This document shows, piece after piece, positions 1 through 8,902 of a stretch of 64,000 nt of DNA. Position 1 is the first letter of the stretch. Each line of letters opens with the position of its first letter. Position numbers and translations under genes: made by a program. The stretch is from Gammaproteobacteria bacterium (GTDB taxonomy: Bacteria; Pseudomonadota; Gammaproteobacteria; Burkholderiales; Nitrosomonadaceae). The notes below the pieces were generated by a model, which did not search any database, was not told where the DNA came from, and worked only from the letters and a program-made list of their open reading frames with translations. Location: NCBI GenBank assembly GCA_015709635.1, contig CP054180.1, positions 682,001 through 746,000 on the forward strand, in the 5' to 3' direction.

Positions 1-76
1 GAGCTTAAATGAATTAGCGGATATTGAGATACAAGCTATTGCGTGGGCGAACCGGATCGGTGAAGCAGCTAATTAA
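1..76 (+). CDS. 3' end of an unidentified gene cut by the window edge
   Basis: An open frame enters from the left edge (codons in phase with position 2) and stops at TAA 74-76. The last 24 residues end in ANRIGEAAN. This is too little to name a family. It lies upstream of the chemotaxis operon on the same strand, so it may be a motility or chemotaxis gene, but that rests on position only. Confidence 0.4.
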   Translation, partial: SLNELADIEIQAIAWANRIGEAAN

Positions 77-139
77 CTTAGAAAAATCTTGGTTGCTAAT
101 TTCACTCTAGTTCATGGTGTATTTTTTATTTTAACGAGC

Positions 140-166
140 TAAAGTTGTTTCTCGAAAATCCGTTAA
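140..166 (+). promoter_or_regulatory. possible sigma-28 (FliA) promoter for the chemotaxis operon
   Basis: TAAAGTTG at 140-147, then 11 bases, then TCCGTTAA at 159-166. The known FliA consensus is TAAAGTTT-N11-GCCGATAA, so the spacing is exact and 13 of 16 positions match. It lies about 185 bases before the CheZ-like start, which fits control of chemotaxis genes by the flagellar sigma factor. Rest of 77-349: nothing else recognised. Confidence 0.4.
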
Positions 167-349
167 CCATTTGAGTGTAAATGATTTTGTGAATGAACGA
201 GAGTCTCTGATCAGTGTTCAGCAAGATCAGCTTCTAAGGCTTTTATCCGCAGAAAATATGAGTGATTAGAGCATTATAAGTTGTAGTTTTGCTAGATCGG
301 GCGGTAAGTTCCAAGAGCTTTGATCAAGACAAGCGACAAGGAGAAGGTT

Positions 350-934
350 ATGGCTGAGATGCAAGCAGCTGGCGATGAAAATGGTAGCTACGCTTCACAT
401 CAATCCACAGTGATGGAGCACGATGACGTATTGTGCACTGCTGAAGCTGATGAATACTTCATGAGTATTAAAGGAGAACTAAGCCAAGTTGATCGGCTCG
501 TGAGTGATGCGGTAAATAATTTGGTTATCAATTTCAGATACATCAGTAAGCTGACCAAGTCTCACCACGATATGGTTTTGGCAATTGAAAGAATGGCGGC
601 TCCGGAAGGGAGTAAACCTATACTTGAGTTACTGGAAAAACAGATGGTTATTGCCGACAAAATAGAGCAAGAACTGGAAATGGCAATTACTTCATTACAG
701 TTTGGTGATCTAGTGACACAACTGCTCGCGCATACTTCTGGTCAAGTGGAAGCTTTGAATATCGAACTGCAGCGCATCGATCGGAAAGGGAGTTGGAAAG
801 AAAATACGGAAAAAAATGCACTTGATGCGATCCAGGAAGGAATTTCAAAGGCAGTGGAGATGGCGAAAACTAAAAGTAAAAGGAAGCCAGTTGTGCAGCA
901 GGGTATGCAAATGGGTGATATTGAGCTTTTTTAG
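350..934 (+). CDS. CheZ-like chemotaxis protein (candidate CheY-P phosphatase)
   Basis: This 194-residue protein is mostly helical and acidic, and it directly precedes cheY. Residues 112-130 contain LQFGDLVTQLL, where D120 and Q124 are spaced as in the catalytic D-x3-Q pair of CheZ (D143/Q147 in E. coli). CheZ removes the phosphate from CheY-P, so the motif and the cheY neighbour suggest a divergent CheZ. The rest does not obviously match classic CheZ. The ATG at 350 is preferred because AAGGAG lies six bases upstream; a TTG at 320 would add ten residues but has no good ribosome site. Alternative: a helical chemotaxis accessory protein sharing only this motif. Confidence 0.6.
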   Translation: MAEMQAAGDENGSYASHQSTVMEHDDVLCTAEADEYFMSIKGELSQVDRLVSDAVNNLVINFRYISKLTKSHHDMVLAIERMAAPEGSKPILELLEKQMVIADKIEQELEMAITSLQFGDLVTQLLAHTSGQVEALNIELQRIDRKGSWKENTEKNALDAIQEGISKAVEMAKTKSKRKPVVQQGMQMGDIELF

Positions 935-997
935 CATATTGATCGGTGTACGTATTTTTCAAACAAATTAATAATATTGGCGAGAGGAGTGAAGTAA

Positions 998-1363
998 ATG
1001 GCTAAGACGATACTTGCGGTGGATGATTCCGCTTCCATCCGGCAAATGGTTGCTTTCACGCTAAAAGGAGCCGGGTATGAAGTCATTCAGGCAGTAGATG
1101 GTCAGGATGCATTGGATAAAGCTAATTATCATCAGGTTAATTTGGTGTTGACTGATATCAATATGCCACGTATGGACGGGTTGAAGTTACTTGAGCTGTT
1201 GCGCAAGCTAGCACACTACAAAAATATTCCTATTCTGATTCTAACCACCGAATCCGGTGATGAGATCAAGGCAAAAGGCAGAGCGGCAGGTGCAACCGGT
1301 TGGCTAGTGAAGCCGTTTGATCCTAAGAGATTGCTGGAAGTGATCGGTAAGGTTATCGGTTAG
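998..1363 (+). CDS. cheY: chemotaxis response regulator CheY
   Basis: A 121-residue single receiver domain with no output domain. The acidic pair D9/D10, phosphoacceptor D53 (in TDINMPRMDG), T83/T84 and K105 (in VKPF) are all at the expected places. Phosphorylated by CheA, it would bind the flagellar switch. The ribosome site GAGAGGAG precedes the ATG. It follows the CheZ-like gene by 63 bases and comes before cheA, as in typical chemotaxis operons. A TAK1-like accessory receiver cannot be excluded, but the location favours CheY. Confidence 0.93.
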   Translation: MAKTILAVDDSASIRQMVAFTLKGAGYEVIQAVDGQDALDKANYHQVNLVLTDINMPRMDGLKLLELLRKLAHYKNIPILILTTESGDEIKAKGRAAGATGWLVKPFDPKRLLEVIGKVIG

Positions 1364-1502
1364 AGATCGATGCGACCGGTCAACTTAATCAGCCATGAAT
1401 GATTTATTTTATTTCTCAGCGTGAGTAGTGATTGCCATTATTTGTTTTTGCTCATTTCATTAGGGTGCTCACCTAAAAACTTAACGTAAAACAAGGTTAC
1501 CT

Positions 1503-2333
1503 ATGAGTACAGATCTCGAACAGTTTTATGAAATATTTTTTGAAGAATCCTCGGAATTGCTGGCGGATATGGAAGCATGTTTGCTGAGGCTCGATGTAAA
1601 TTCACCGGATTTGGAAGATTTAAACGCTATATTCCGTGCGGCACATTCAATCAAGGGTGGGGCCGGCACTTTTGGTTTTACAGATATGACGGAGATGACG
1701 CATATGTTGGAGACATTGCTGGATAGATTGCGCAAAGGGGAACTCGCTGTTCGCAGCGAGATGGTAGATGCTTTTTTGAGGGCAGGTGACGTCATCAAAG
1801 CACAACTTGCCGGTCATCGAGGAGAAGGCGAGGCTGATCCTGCAATTGCAGCAGAGGTGTGTGAAGAGTTAAAGAGACTGAGCGATGAAACCCAGAATCC
1901 GTTAGTTGTCGAAACGATAGTCGATGCTAATGCTAAGCTGGATACAGCAACGGTAGAAGTCGATATTGTTAAGGCTCCTGAAGTTGCCGTCGATGCGCCT
2001 CAATCTAAGGATGATTCCTCGAAGCTAACTTATTGCATTGAATTCTCCGGAACGGGTATGGGTGATGCAGCAGTAGAAAACTTATTCGCTAATTTAAAGC
2101 GTCTGGGTGATCTCGAGAACCTAACGCCTGAAGATCAGAAGGATCACTTTAAGTTAAGACTTGCAACCGCAAGCAGCGAGGAGGATGTCTGGGAAACATT
2201 GGCTTTTGTTGTTGATCCAGCAAACCTGAAAATCGAAGCAGAAACAAATAGTATTACAGAAACTGCCGGGGCTGATGAAAATTTCTCAAGTGATGCCGGT
2301 AGTGTCTCAGGTATTTTTACTAGGGCCTGTTAA
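1503..2333 (+). pseudogene. cheA: cheA, 5' part (P1 phosphotransfer and P2-like domains), cut by an IS
   Basis: This is the N-terminal portion of the chemotaxis histidine kinase. Residues 1-105 are an Hpt (P1) domain with the phospho-accepting H48 in AAHSIKGGAGTFGF. Residues about 178-245 resemble the P2-like regulatory domain of beta-type CheA. The reading frame runs into the insertion sequence and stops at 2331-2333, after three codons from the element. If 806 bases (the element plus one TA) are removed, the frame continues directly into the 3' part. As it stands the gene makes at most a 276-residue P1-P2 fragment. Confidence 0.9.
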
Positions 2334-3126
2334 CACTACCTAAGTGCTTCGACGATGAGAGCGAAATGGATGAATGAGAGAAAAATGACATCCAGTTTGT
2401 CGAATCTGGAGAATATTCGACGGAATCCCTTGAGTCTGCGGAATAATCTTTCGATCTCATTGCGTTTTTTGTACATGGCGCGGTCATATTCCCAGAGCTC
2501 CAGCCGATTAGTTTTGGGTGGGACAACCGGGATATAACCGAGCTCCAATGCAAGCTGTCTGGTTTGATCACCCTCATAAGCGCGATCCATCAGCAGATGA
2601 GTAGGAGAAGAGACGGGGCCGAGTGCTAACAGGAGTTGTCGTCCTTCCGGTGCGTCATGTGTATGCCCCGGAGATAAGGAAAAAGTTATGGCTGTTCTGG
2701 TATCTGCGGCAACCAGATGAATTTTAGTGGTCCAGCCACCTCGGGATTTGCCGATGGATTGCGGGCCGTTTTTTTTAATGCACCAGTACCATCAGGGTGC
2801 ACTTTGATGCTGGTGCTATCCATCGAAACGGCTTCAATCTTGATGCGAATGATTTGTTGATGCTGCAGCTGCTCAAAAACTTTTTGAAGCACGCCGCTTT
2901 TCGCCCATCGATTCATTCGAGTGTAGATGGTATGCCAATTACCGAAACGCTTGGGTAGTCCGCGCCACTTGCAACCATGCTCGGTAACATACAGAATAGC
3001 ATTGAGAATTTGTAGATTGGAATGACTGACATTGCCACGCTGGCGCGGCATGCAGTGTTCGATCTGTTGATATTGAGTTTCGGTGATTTCCATCACCATA
3101 TTATATCAAATAGTGTTAACAGGCCC
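2323..3126 (-). mobile_element. IS5-family insertion sequence (IS427-like) inside cheA
   Basis: An 804-bp element with matching ends: the left end reads AGGGCCTGTTAACACTA and the right end is its exact reverse complement. The first and last bases given here exclude the TA that is duplicated on both sides (2321-2322 and 3127-3128). The reconstructed target is CTAA, matching the YTAR preference of this family. The perfect ends, clean target duplication and exact frame restoration of cheA suggest recent arrival. A second, different IS5-family copy lies at 21.8 kb. Confidence 0.93.
2336..3099 (-). CDS. IS5-family transposase in two overlapping frames
   Basis: The first frame (3099 down to 2686) gives 137 residues with the first catalytic Asp in VSMDSTS. 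The second frame ends at 2336 and carries the second Asp (LLMDRAYEG) and the Glu (NEIERLFRRLK), completing the DDE triad. The frames join by a -1 shift at a run of eight A's on the minus strand (plus-strand T's at 2769-2776), a typical slippery site for programmed frameshifting in IS427-like elements. The full fusion would be about 255 residues. The gene is probably active. Confidence 0.85.
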
Positions 3127-4516
3127 TAATGAAGACGAGTTCTCGATGGCTGAATTACCGCCAGCGCCGGGTTACGGTTTTTTTCCTGGAGCACCTGCTG
3201 CACCAAAGGATCTCGATGATTCAGAATCGCATCTGAGTCCAGCGCCACAACAGAATGCTCATGGCAGTAAAAATGAAGCACACAATAATACAGTGAATAA
3301 GCCTGCCAGCAAGGCTAATGCTGCAGCTCTCACCTCCACTAATGAAACTTCATCAATCCGTGTCAGTATTGAGAAAGTTGATCAAATGATTAATCTTGTC
3401 GGTGAGTTAGTGATTACTCAGGCAATGCTGGCTCAGACCGCTTCACAGCTTGATCCGGTAATTTTCGAGAAACTGCTGAGCGGAATGAGCCAACTGGAAA
3501 GAAATACGCGAGATCTACAGGAATCAGTAATGTCGATCCGGATGATGCCGATTAGCTTTGTGTTTAGCCGATATCCGCGAGTTGTACGTGACTTGGCAGC
3601 GAAACTGAATAAACGAGTTGAATTGAAGACTGTTGGTGAGAATACTGAGCTTGACAAAGGTTTAATCGAAAAAATTGCCGATCCGTTGACTCACTTGGTC
3701 AGAAATAGCCTTGATCATGGTATAGAAGTAGCCGAGAAGCGTATTGCTGCAGGTAAATCAGCGCAGGGGACGATTACATTACGCGCTTTTCATCAAGGAG
3801 GCAGCATTGTCATTGAGGTGAGTGACGACGGTGCAGGGTTAAATCGCGGAAAAATTCTTGCTAAAGCCAAAGAACGAGGTTTGCCGGTCAATGATGGAAT
3901 GTCCGATCAAGAAGTTTGGTTACTGATATTCGAAGCCGGCTTTTCCACCGCTGAGACAGTCACGGATGTGTCTGGGCGTGGTGTCGGTATGGATGTTGTC
4001 AAACGTAATATTCAAAGTATGGGTGGGCGTATTGATATCGAGTCGGCACTTGGTGTCGGTACGCGCATATCGATTCGATTGCCATTAACACTGGCTATTC
4101 TTGACGGACTGTCGGTGGCGGTTGGAGATCAGATGTTTATTGTGCCGCTCAATTACATTATCGAATCTATGCAGCCGACAGCTGCTGATATTAAAACGGT
4201 CAGCGGTCATGGACGAGTGGTACAGGTGCGCGGCGAGTACCTGCCTGTGATCGCATTGCATGAGGTTTTCAACTTACATCCCAATGTGACTGCAGTGCAC
4301 GAAGGGATTCTGGTTATTCTTGAAGCCGAAGGTCACAAGGCGGCGTTGTTTGTGGATGACTTAATCGGGCAGCATCAAGTGGTCATCAAGAGCTTGGAAA
4401 GTAATTATCGGAGAGTACAAGGGGTTTCAGGTGCAACAATTATGGGTGACGGTAAAGTTGCGCTTATTCTGGATACTACTGCGCTCGTATTGGCATGCCA
4501 ACAAGAAATGGTATAG
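3083..4516 (+). pseudogene. cheA: cheA, 3' part (P3, P4 kinase and P5 domains)
   Basis: This is the C-terminal portion of CheA; genuine cheA sequence resumes at 3129. It contains the P3 dimerisation helices (RVSIEKVDQMINLVGELV), the ATPase N box (HLVRNSLDHG), G1 box (VSDDGAGL), G2 box (GRGVGMDVV) and a CheW-like P5 domain that would bind CheW and receptors. The frame could start at a GTG inside the element (3083) or at an ATG at 3146. If expressed, a P3-P5 protein plus a separate P1 protein could still signal, since free P1 is known to be phosphorylated in trans. Otherwise chemotaxis through this operon is lost. Confidence 0.9.
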
Positions 4517-4578
4517 ATAGATCGAACAGCGAACTCTTTCTCTAATATAGATAATTTATTTAATCAGGAGTGCGTACC

Positions 4579-5091
4579 ATGTCTCAAGAGCAAACAGTGA
4601 TTGCAACCTCGAGTTCAATCAGTCCACAGACTAGTCATATGGCGAATGAGTTTCTGACTTTTCGTTTAGCAAACGAGGAGTATGGCATAGAAATTCTTAA
4701 AGTGCAGGAGATTCGTGGCTATGACGCCATTACACAAATAGCCAATGCGCCTGAGTTTATCAAGGGAGTTGTTAATTTGCGCGGAATTATCGTTCCTATT
4801 ATCGATATGAGAATCAAATTTAAATTCGATAATGTAGATTACAACCAATTTACCGTGGTGATTATTTTGAATGTGGCTGGGCGAGTTATGGGAATTGTGG
4901 TGGACGGCGTATCTGATGTAATTACGCTTACTACGGAACAAATGCGGCCTGCTCCCGGTCTTGGTTCGGTAATTGATACCGAATATATCCTAGGACTGGG
5001 TACTGTTGATGAGCGTATGCTGATATTGATCGATATAGAGAAATTGATGGGTAGCAGTGATATGGGACTGATTGAGCGCACTCTAAACTAA
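4579..5091 (+). CDS. cheW: chemotaxis adaptor CheW
   Basis: A 170-residue CheW-domain protein that couples CheA to methyl-accepting receptors at the membrane. The segment FLTFRLANEEYGIEILKVQE begins the fold, and IKGVVNLRGIIVPIIDMR is the classic CheW core. The ATG at 4579 has CAGGAG eight bases upstream; an earlier in-frame GTG at 4570 overlaps that ribosome site and is less likely. It follows cheA by about 60 bases. Confidence 0.93.
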   Translation: MSQEQTVIATSSSISPQTSHMANEFLTFRLANEEYGIEILKVQEIRGYDAITQIANAPEFIKGVVNLRGIIVPIIDMRIKFKFDNVDYNQFTVVIILNVAGRVMGIVVDGVSDVITLTTEQMRPAPGLGSVIDTEYILGLGTVDERMLILIDIEKLMGSSDMGLIERTLN

Positions 5092-5258
5092 TAAATTACT
5101 ATTTCTAGTTAGAAAATCTTCTTAATTATCCGCTTCATGTTAGTAATCAATTGAGGCTCGTAGTTTCTGGATCATCATTTTATCAATGAAATTCCGGAAT
5201 TTAATACCGTAAGAGAAGATGGAAGTGCAATGTCTCTTGGAATTCAAATGGGTATATT

Positions 5259-6143
5259 ATGGAACTGATCTTGGGTGGTGAAGAAAATACCGATAATAGA
5301 ACACGTGAATATGCTTTTACTCAAGCTGACTTTGAACGTATTAGGAAGCTGATATATTCGCATGCGGGTATCTCTCTTTCAAAGAGTAAGCAAAATATGG
5401 TGTACAGTAGGCTTGCTCGGCGTTTGCGGGCTAACGGCATAACAAGCTTCCATGAATACCTGAATTTTCTGGAACGTGGAAATCCTGAAGAGTGGGAAGC
5501 TTTCACAAATGCACTGACAACGAATCTGACAGCCTTTTTTCGCGAACAACATCATTTTCCAATTCTTGAGCAACATGTTGAGAAACGCAAGAATCATAAC
5601 AAAATTCAGCTTTGGTGTAGCGCATCATCTACTGGTGAAGAACCGTATTCAATGGCGATGGCGATGGTACAGGCATTTAAGACATTCACGCCGCCAGTTC
5701 ATATTCTGGCTACAGACTTGGATACCAACGTACTTGCAAAAGCACAGCTAGGAATTTATTCACTGGATAAACTAGAGAAAATACCCAAAGAAAAACTTAA
5801 GCAGTTTTTTCTTAAAGGAAAAGGGGCTCATGCAGGATCAGCGAGAGTGCGACCTGAGTTACGGAATATGATCACATTCAGGCAATTGAATCTACTTGAT
5901 GAGAGCTGGCCAATTCGTGGTCCTTTTGATGCGATATTCTGTCGTAATGTCATGATCTATTTTGATAAACAGACTCAATATAAAATTCTGAAGAAATTTG
6001 TGCCATTGCTGGCCCCGGATGGATTGTTGTTTGCCGGCCATTCCGAAAGTTTTCAACACGCAGTCGATTTGTTTAAATTGCGTGAGAAAACCGTTTATGA
6101 GCTTGCTAATAAACCGAGGGGATCATATGACCGAGATCATTGA
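5259..6143 (+). CDS. cheR: chemotaxis protein methyltransferase CheR
   Basis: A 294-residue S-adenosylmethionine-dependent enzyme that methylates glutamates on chemoreceptors. The N-terminal helical domain (about residues 20-90) includes TTNLTAFFRE. The Rossmann-type domain has the SAM-binding segment WCSASSTGEEPYS, ILATDLD and IFCRNVMIYFD. The length is normal for the family. The start ATG has only a weak ribosome site. The end overlaps cheD by 17 bases, suggesting coupled translation. Confidence 0.95.
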   Translation: MELILGGEENTDNRTREYAFTQADFERIRKLIYSHAGISLSKSKQNMVYSRLARRLRANGITSFHEYLNFLERGNPEEWEAFTNALTTNLTAFFREQHHFPILEQHVEKRKNHNKIQLWCSASSTGEEPYSMAMAMVQAFKTFTPPVHILATDLDTNVLAKAQLGIYSLDKLEKIPKEKLKQFFLKGKGAHAGSARVRPELRNMITFRQLNLLDESWPIRGPFDAIFCRNVMIYFDKQTQYKILKKFVPLLAPDGLLFAGHSESFQHAVDLFKLREKTVYELANKPRGSYDRDH

Positions 6144-6738
6144 TGATCAGGTTGCAACCAATCTGTATTTTGACAAGAACTTTAACAGTCAAGCCGTTAA
6201 ATTATTGCCTGGTGAGTATTATGTGACCGACAAGGATTTGCTTCTGGTAACGGTGCTCGGCTCATGTGTTGCAGCTTGCATTCGAGATTGTTATAGCGGT
6301 ATTGGCGGCATGAATCATTTTATGTTGCCTGATGGCGGAGGTGATGCTGGCAGTCCGTTGAATGCCTCGGCACGTTACGGCACTTATGCCATGGAGATAC
6401 TGATTAATCAGTTGTTAAAACTAGGCGCCCGCCGATGTAATCTCGAAGCCAAAGTTTTCGGTGGCGGTAATGTTTTGGATGGATTAACCGTGGCAAACGT
6501 CGGTCAGCGGAATGCGGATTTTGTATTGAAATTTTTACAAACCGAAAAAATAAGAGTTGTAGCCCAAGATCTGGTTGATATATTTCCGCGCAAAGTCTAT
6601 TTTTTCCCCAAGAACAGCAAGGTGATGGTGAAGAAATTGCGCAATACGCATAATACGACCATTTCCGAGCGTGAAAAAGATTATAGACAGCGTCTGCATA
6701 AAGTTGATAGTGGCGGAGCGGTAGAGTTATTTTCTTAA
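6127..6738 (+). CDS. cheD: chemoreceptor glutamine deamidase CheD
   Basis: A 203-residue CheD protein that deamidates receptor glutamines to glutamates and can interact with CheC-type phosphatases. The catalytic Cys47 (LGSCVAAC) and His64 (MNHFMLP) are 17 residues apart, as in Thermotoga CheD. The start at 6127 lies inside the end of cheR and is preceded by GAGGGG. A longer frame from 5998 lies wholly inside cheR and is not needed. No cheC-like gene is present here. Confidence 0.93.
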   Translation: MTEIIDDQVATNLYFDKNFNSQAVKLLPGEYYVTDKDLLLVTVLGSCVAACIRDCYSGIGGMNHFMLPDGGGDAGSPLNASARYGTYAMEILINQLLKLGARRCNLEAKVFGGGNVLDGLTVANVGQRNADFVLKFLQTEKIRVVAQDLVDIFPRKVYFFPKNSKVMVKKLRNTHNTTISEREKDYRQRLHKVDSGGAVELFS

Positions 6739-6772
6739 AATGCCGCTACGTGGATTACATTGAGCTTTTATC

Positions 6773-7852
6773 ATGAAAAAAATAACAGTTATCGTTGTTG
6801 ATGATTCGGCGCTAATTCGTAAGCTATTAAGCGAGATTATTAACAGTCAGCCAGATATGGAAGTTATTGGAGCAGCGGCTGACCCATTGGCGGCACGTGA
6901 AATGATTCGGGAATTGAATCCTGATGTGCTGACATTGGATGTCGAGATGCCCAAAATGGACGGGCTTGATTTCTTGGAGAAACTCATGCGCTTGAGGCCC
7001 ATGCCGGTAGTCATGGTTTCAACTTTAACGGAAAGGGGCTCGGATGTAACGTTTCGCGCACTTGAATTGGGTGCAGTGGATTTTGTGTCTAAGCCGAAAA
7101 TTGACATCGCAGTTGGATTAAAGGAATACGGTAGTGAAATTGCCAATAAAATTCGCATTGCGAAGTCAGCGAGACTCAAACGAGCGGCACCCCTGCAGGT
7201 AACTAAAAGTGCGACAGCCGATGCAGTGTTGCCATCGATTTCAAACCGCATCGCTTCAACAGAAAAGTTGATCATAGTTGGTGCTTCCACGGGCGGTACT
7301 GAAGCTATCAAAGAATTTTTAATCCGCATGCCACCTGATTCGCCAGGAATTTTAGTTACTCAGCATATGCCGGAAGGATTCACAAAATCATTTGCCAATC
7401 GCTTAAACAGTCTTTGTAAGATATCGGTGGTCGAAGCCCAAGGCGGTGAACGGGTGCTTCCAGGGCATGCATTTATTGCACCCGGGCATTCGCATTTACT
7501 GCTGAAACGCAGCGGTGCAAACTATATGACCGAACTAAATCAAGGGGAATTGGTAAGTCGACATCGCCCATCGGTTGATGTACTATTCCGTTCAGCTGCA
7601 AATTGTGCGGGTAAGAATGCGATTGGCGTGATCCTAACCGGTATGGGAAAAGATGGTGCTGCTGGAATGTTGGAGATGCATAAAGCAGGCTCTTATAATT
7701 TTGCTCAAGATGAGGCCAGCTGTGTTGTTTTCGGAATGCCTAAAGAAGCGATTGCTGCTGGTGGAGTGAACGAAGTTGTTTCTTTAAAAGATATGGCAAG
7801 AAGCGTCTTGGCTAAAATCTCAAGTATGGGATCACATGGTAATCGCGTATAG
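6773..7852 (+). CDS. cheB: chemotaxis methylesterase/deamidase CheB
   Basis: A 359-residue two-domain protein. The N-terminal receiver domain has the D10/D11 acidic pair and phosphoacceptor D56 (LTLDVEMPKMDG). The C-terminal methylesterase domain has the catalytic triad S172 (VGASTGGTEA), H198 (TQHMPEG) and D294 (GMGKDGAAGM). It removes methyl groups from receptors when phosphorylated by CheA and so opposes CheR. It lies 34 bases after cheD and is probably the last chemotaxis gene of the operon. Confidence 0.96.
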   Translation: MKKITVIVVDDSALIRKLLSEIINSQPDMEVIGAAADPLAAREMIRELNPDVLTLDVEMPKMDGLDFLEKLMRLRPMPVVMVSTLTERGSDVTFRALELGAVDFVSKPKIDIAVGLKEYGSEIANKIRIAKSARLKRAAPLQVTKSATADAVLPSISNRIASTEKLIIVGASTGGTEAIKEFLIRMPPDSPGILVTQHMPEGFTKSFANRLNSLCKISVVEAQGGERVLPGHAFIAPGHSHLLLKRSGANYMTELNQGELVSRHRPSVDVLFRSAANCAGKNAIGVILTGMGKDGAAGMLEMHKAGSYNFAQDEASCVVFGMPKEAIAAGGVNEVVSLKDMARSVLAKISSMGSHGNRV

Positions 7853-7905
7853 TCTGTATTAATTAATGTTTACTTTTTACTTCGGGATAAAAAAGTACAT
7901 TGTCA

Positions 7906-8403
7906 ATGAACAGGAATATTTCTCGATTTATTATATTGATTGGCATCAGCTTCTTGCTAGTGAGTTGTGGATCGCTTCAAGAAAAATCTTCATTTAAACA
8001 AGATCCACATCCTAACGCCAATAAATCCGCAGACCACAGTCACATTAGAAAAGCGCTTTATTCTCAATATAATGAATGGCAGGGTGTGCGATATCAGCGC
8101 GGTGGACTCAGCCAGCGCGGTATTGATTGTTCCGGTTTCGTGCATTTGACATTCAAATCGAAGCTCGGCATGCATCTGCCGAGAACAACCATTATGCAAT
8201 CCATGGCTGGAAGGGAAATTGGGAAAAATGATTTAAGGGCAGGCGACCTGATTTTCTTCAAAACCGGTTCAGCTTCAAAGCATGTCGGAATTTATCTGGA
8301 AAAGAATAAGTTTCTGCATGCTTCGGAGAAAAAAGGTGTCACAATATCCCGGCTTGATCATGTTTACTGGCAATCCAATTATTGGAAAGCTGTTCGTATT
8401 TAA
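7906..8403 (+). CDS. NlpC/P60-family lipoprotein (cell-wall peptidase)
   Basis: A 165-residue protein with a lipoprotein signal peptide ending in the lipobox LVSC (lipidated Cys21), so it should sit in an envelope membrane. The NlpC/P60 domain has the nucleophile Cys in GIDCSGFVH and the His in KHVGIYLE, matching D,L-endopeptidases of peptidoglycan such as Spr/MepS. The ATG at 7906 is preferred over a TTG two codons upstream. It follows cheB by 53 bases, but a functional link to chemotaxis is not evident. Confidence 0.88.
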   Translation: MNRNISRFIILIGISFLLVSCGSLQEKSSFKQDPHPNANKSADHSHIRKALYSQYNEWQGVRYQRGGLSQRGIDCSGFVHLTFKSKLGMHLPRTTIMQSMAGREIGKNDLRAGDLIFFKTGSASKHVGIYLEKNKFLHASEKKGVTISRLDHVYWQSNYWKAVRI

Positions 8404-8548
8404 GCGCTAGACTTGCATATCCGCAAATAAACCCAGTGTGTAGTACTTTTTCATGACCGTGTTGGCGAGTGGTAGTATCGCCACATTGTGATTTTTTTGC
8501 GTATCAGCCAGTGAGAAATATGACTGTATTTGATCGAGGGGAAATGGA

Positions 8549-8836
8549 ATGAACGAAGAAATTAAACAGAGACTGCAAACAAAGGAAATCTGGCAACGTG
8601 GCCTTTTTATGCTTTTTTTCATGTTTGTCTACGGTTTTTCTAATTCGCTGACTATCGGTATCATGTTTTTTCAATTTGCCACATTGATAGTAACCGGAAA
8701 AACAAACGAATTTTTGCTTGGATTTAGTCAGAGTTTAAGCATTTATATCCATCAGACCATTAGCTTCATGACTTTTAACAGCGAGCAACATCCATTTCCG
8801 TTCAGTACATGGCCAAGCGGCAACGTACCGCGGTGA
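8549..8836 (+). CDS. DUF4389 small membrane protein
   Basis: A 95-residue protein with two hydrophobic segments (about residues 17-45 and 56-75) and a conserved-looking start (QRGLFMLFFMFVYG) typical of DUF4389 proteins. Its function is unknown. GAGGGG precedes the ATG. The gene is convergent with the metalloprotease gene to its right. An inverted repeat (ATCAGCAAA at 8845-8853, TTTGCTGAT at 8894-8902) lies between them but has a long loop and no clear T run, so it is not called a terminator. Confidence 0.75.
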   Translation: MNEEIKQRLQTKEIWQRGLFMLFFMFVYGFSNSLTIGIMFFQFATLIVTGKTNEFLLGFSQSLSIYIHQTISFMTFNSEQHPFPFSTWPSGNVPR

Positions 8837-8902
8837 TTAAAGATATCAGCAAAAACGATTAACTCACTGTCCACGTCTCTATCTAGTTTTTCCTTTGCTG
8901 AT

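Noticed and set aside
5998..6126. Extended upstream start for CheD
   Set aside because: The extension is inside cheR and unlike CheD; the ATG at 6127 with GAGGGG is better.
8845..8902. Inverted repeat ATCAGCAAA/TTTGCTGAT between convergent genes
   Set aside because: The loop is about 40 bases and there is no clear T run, so terminator function is doubtful.
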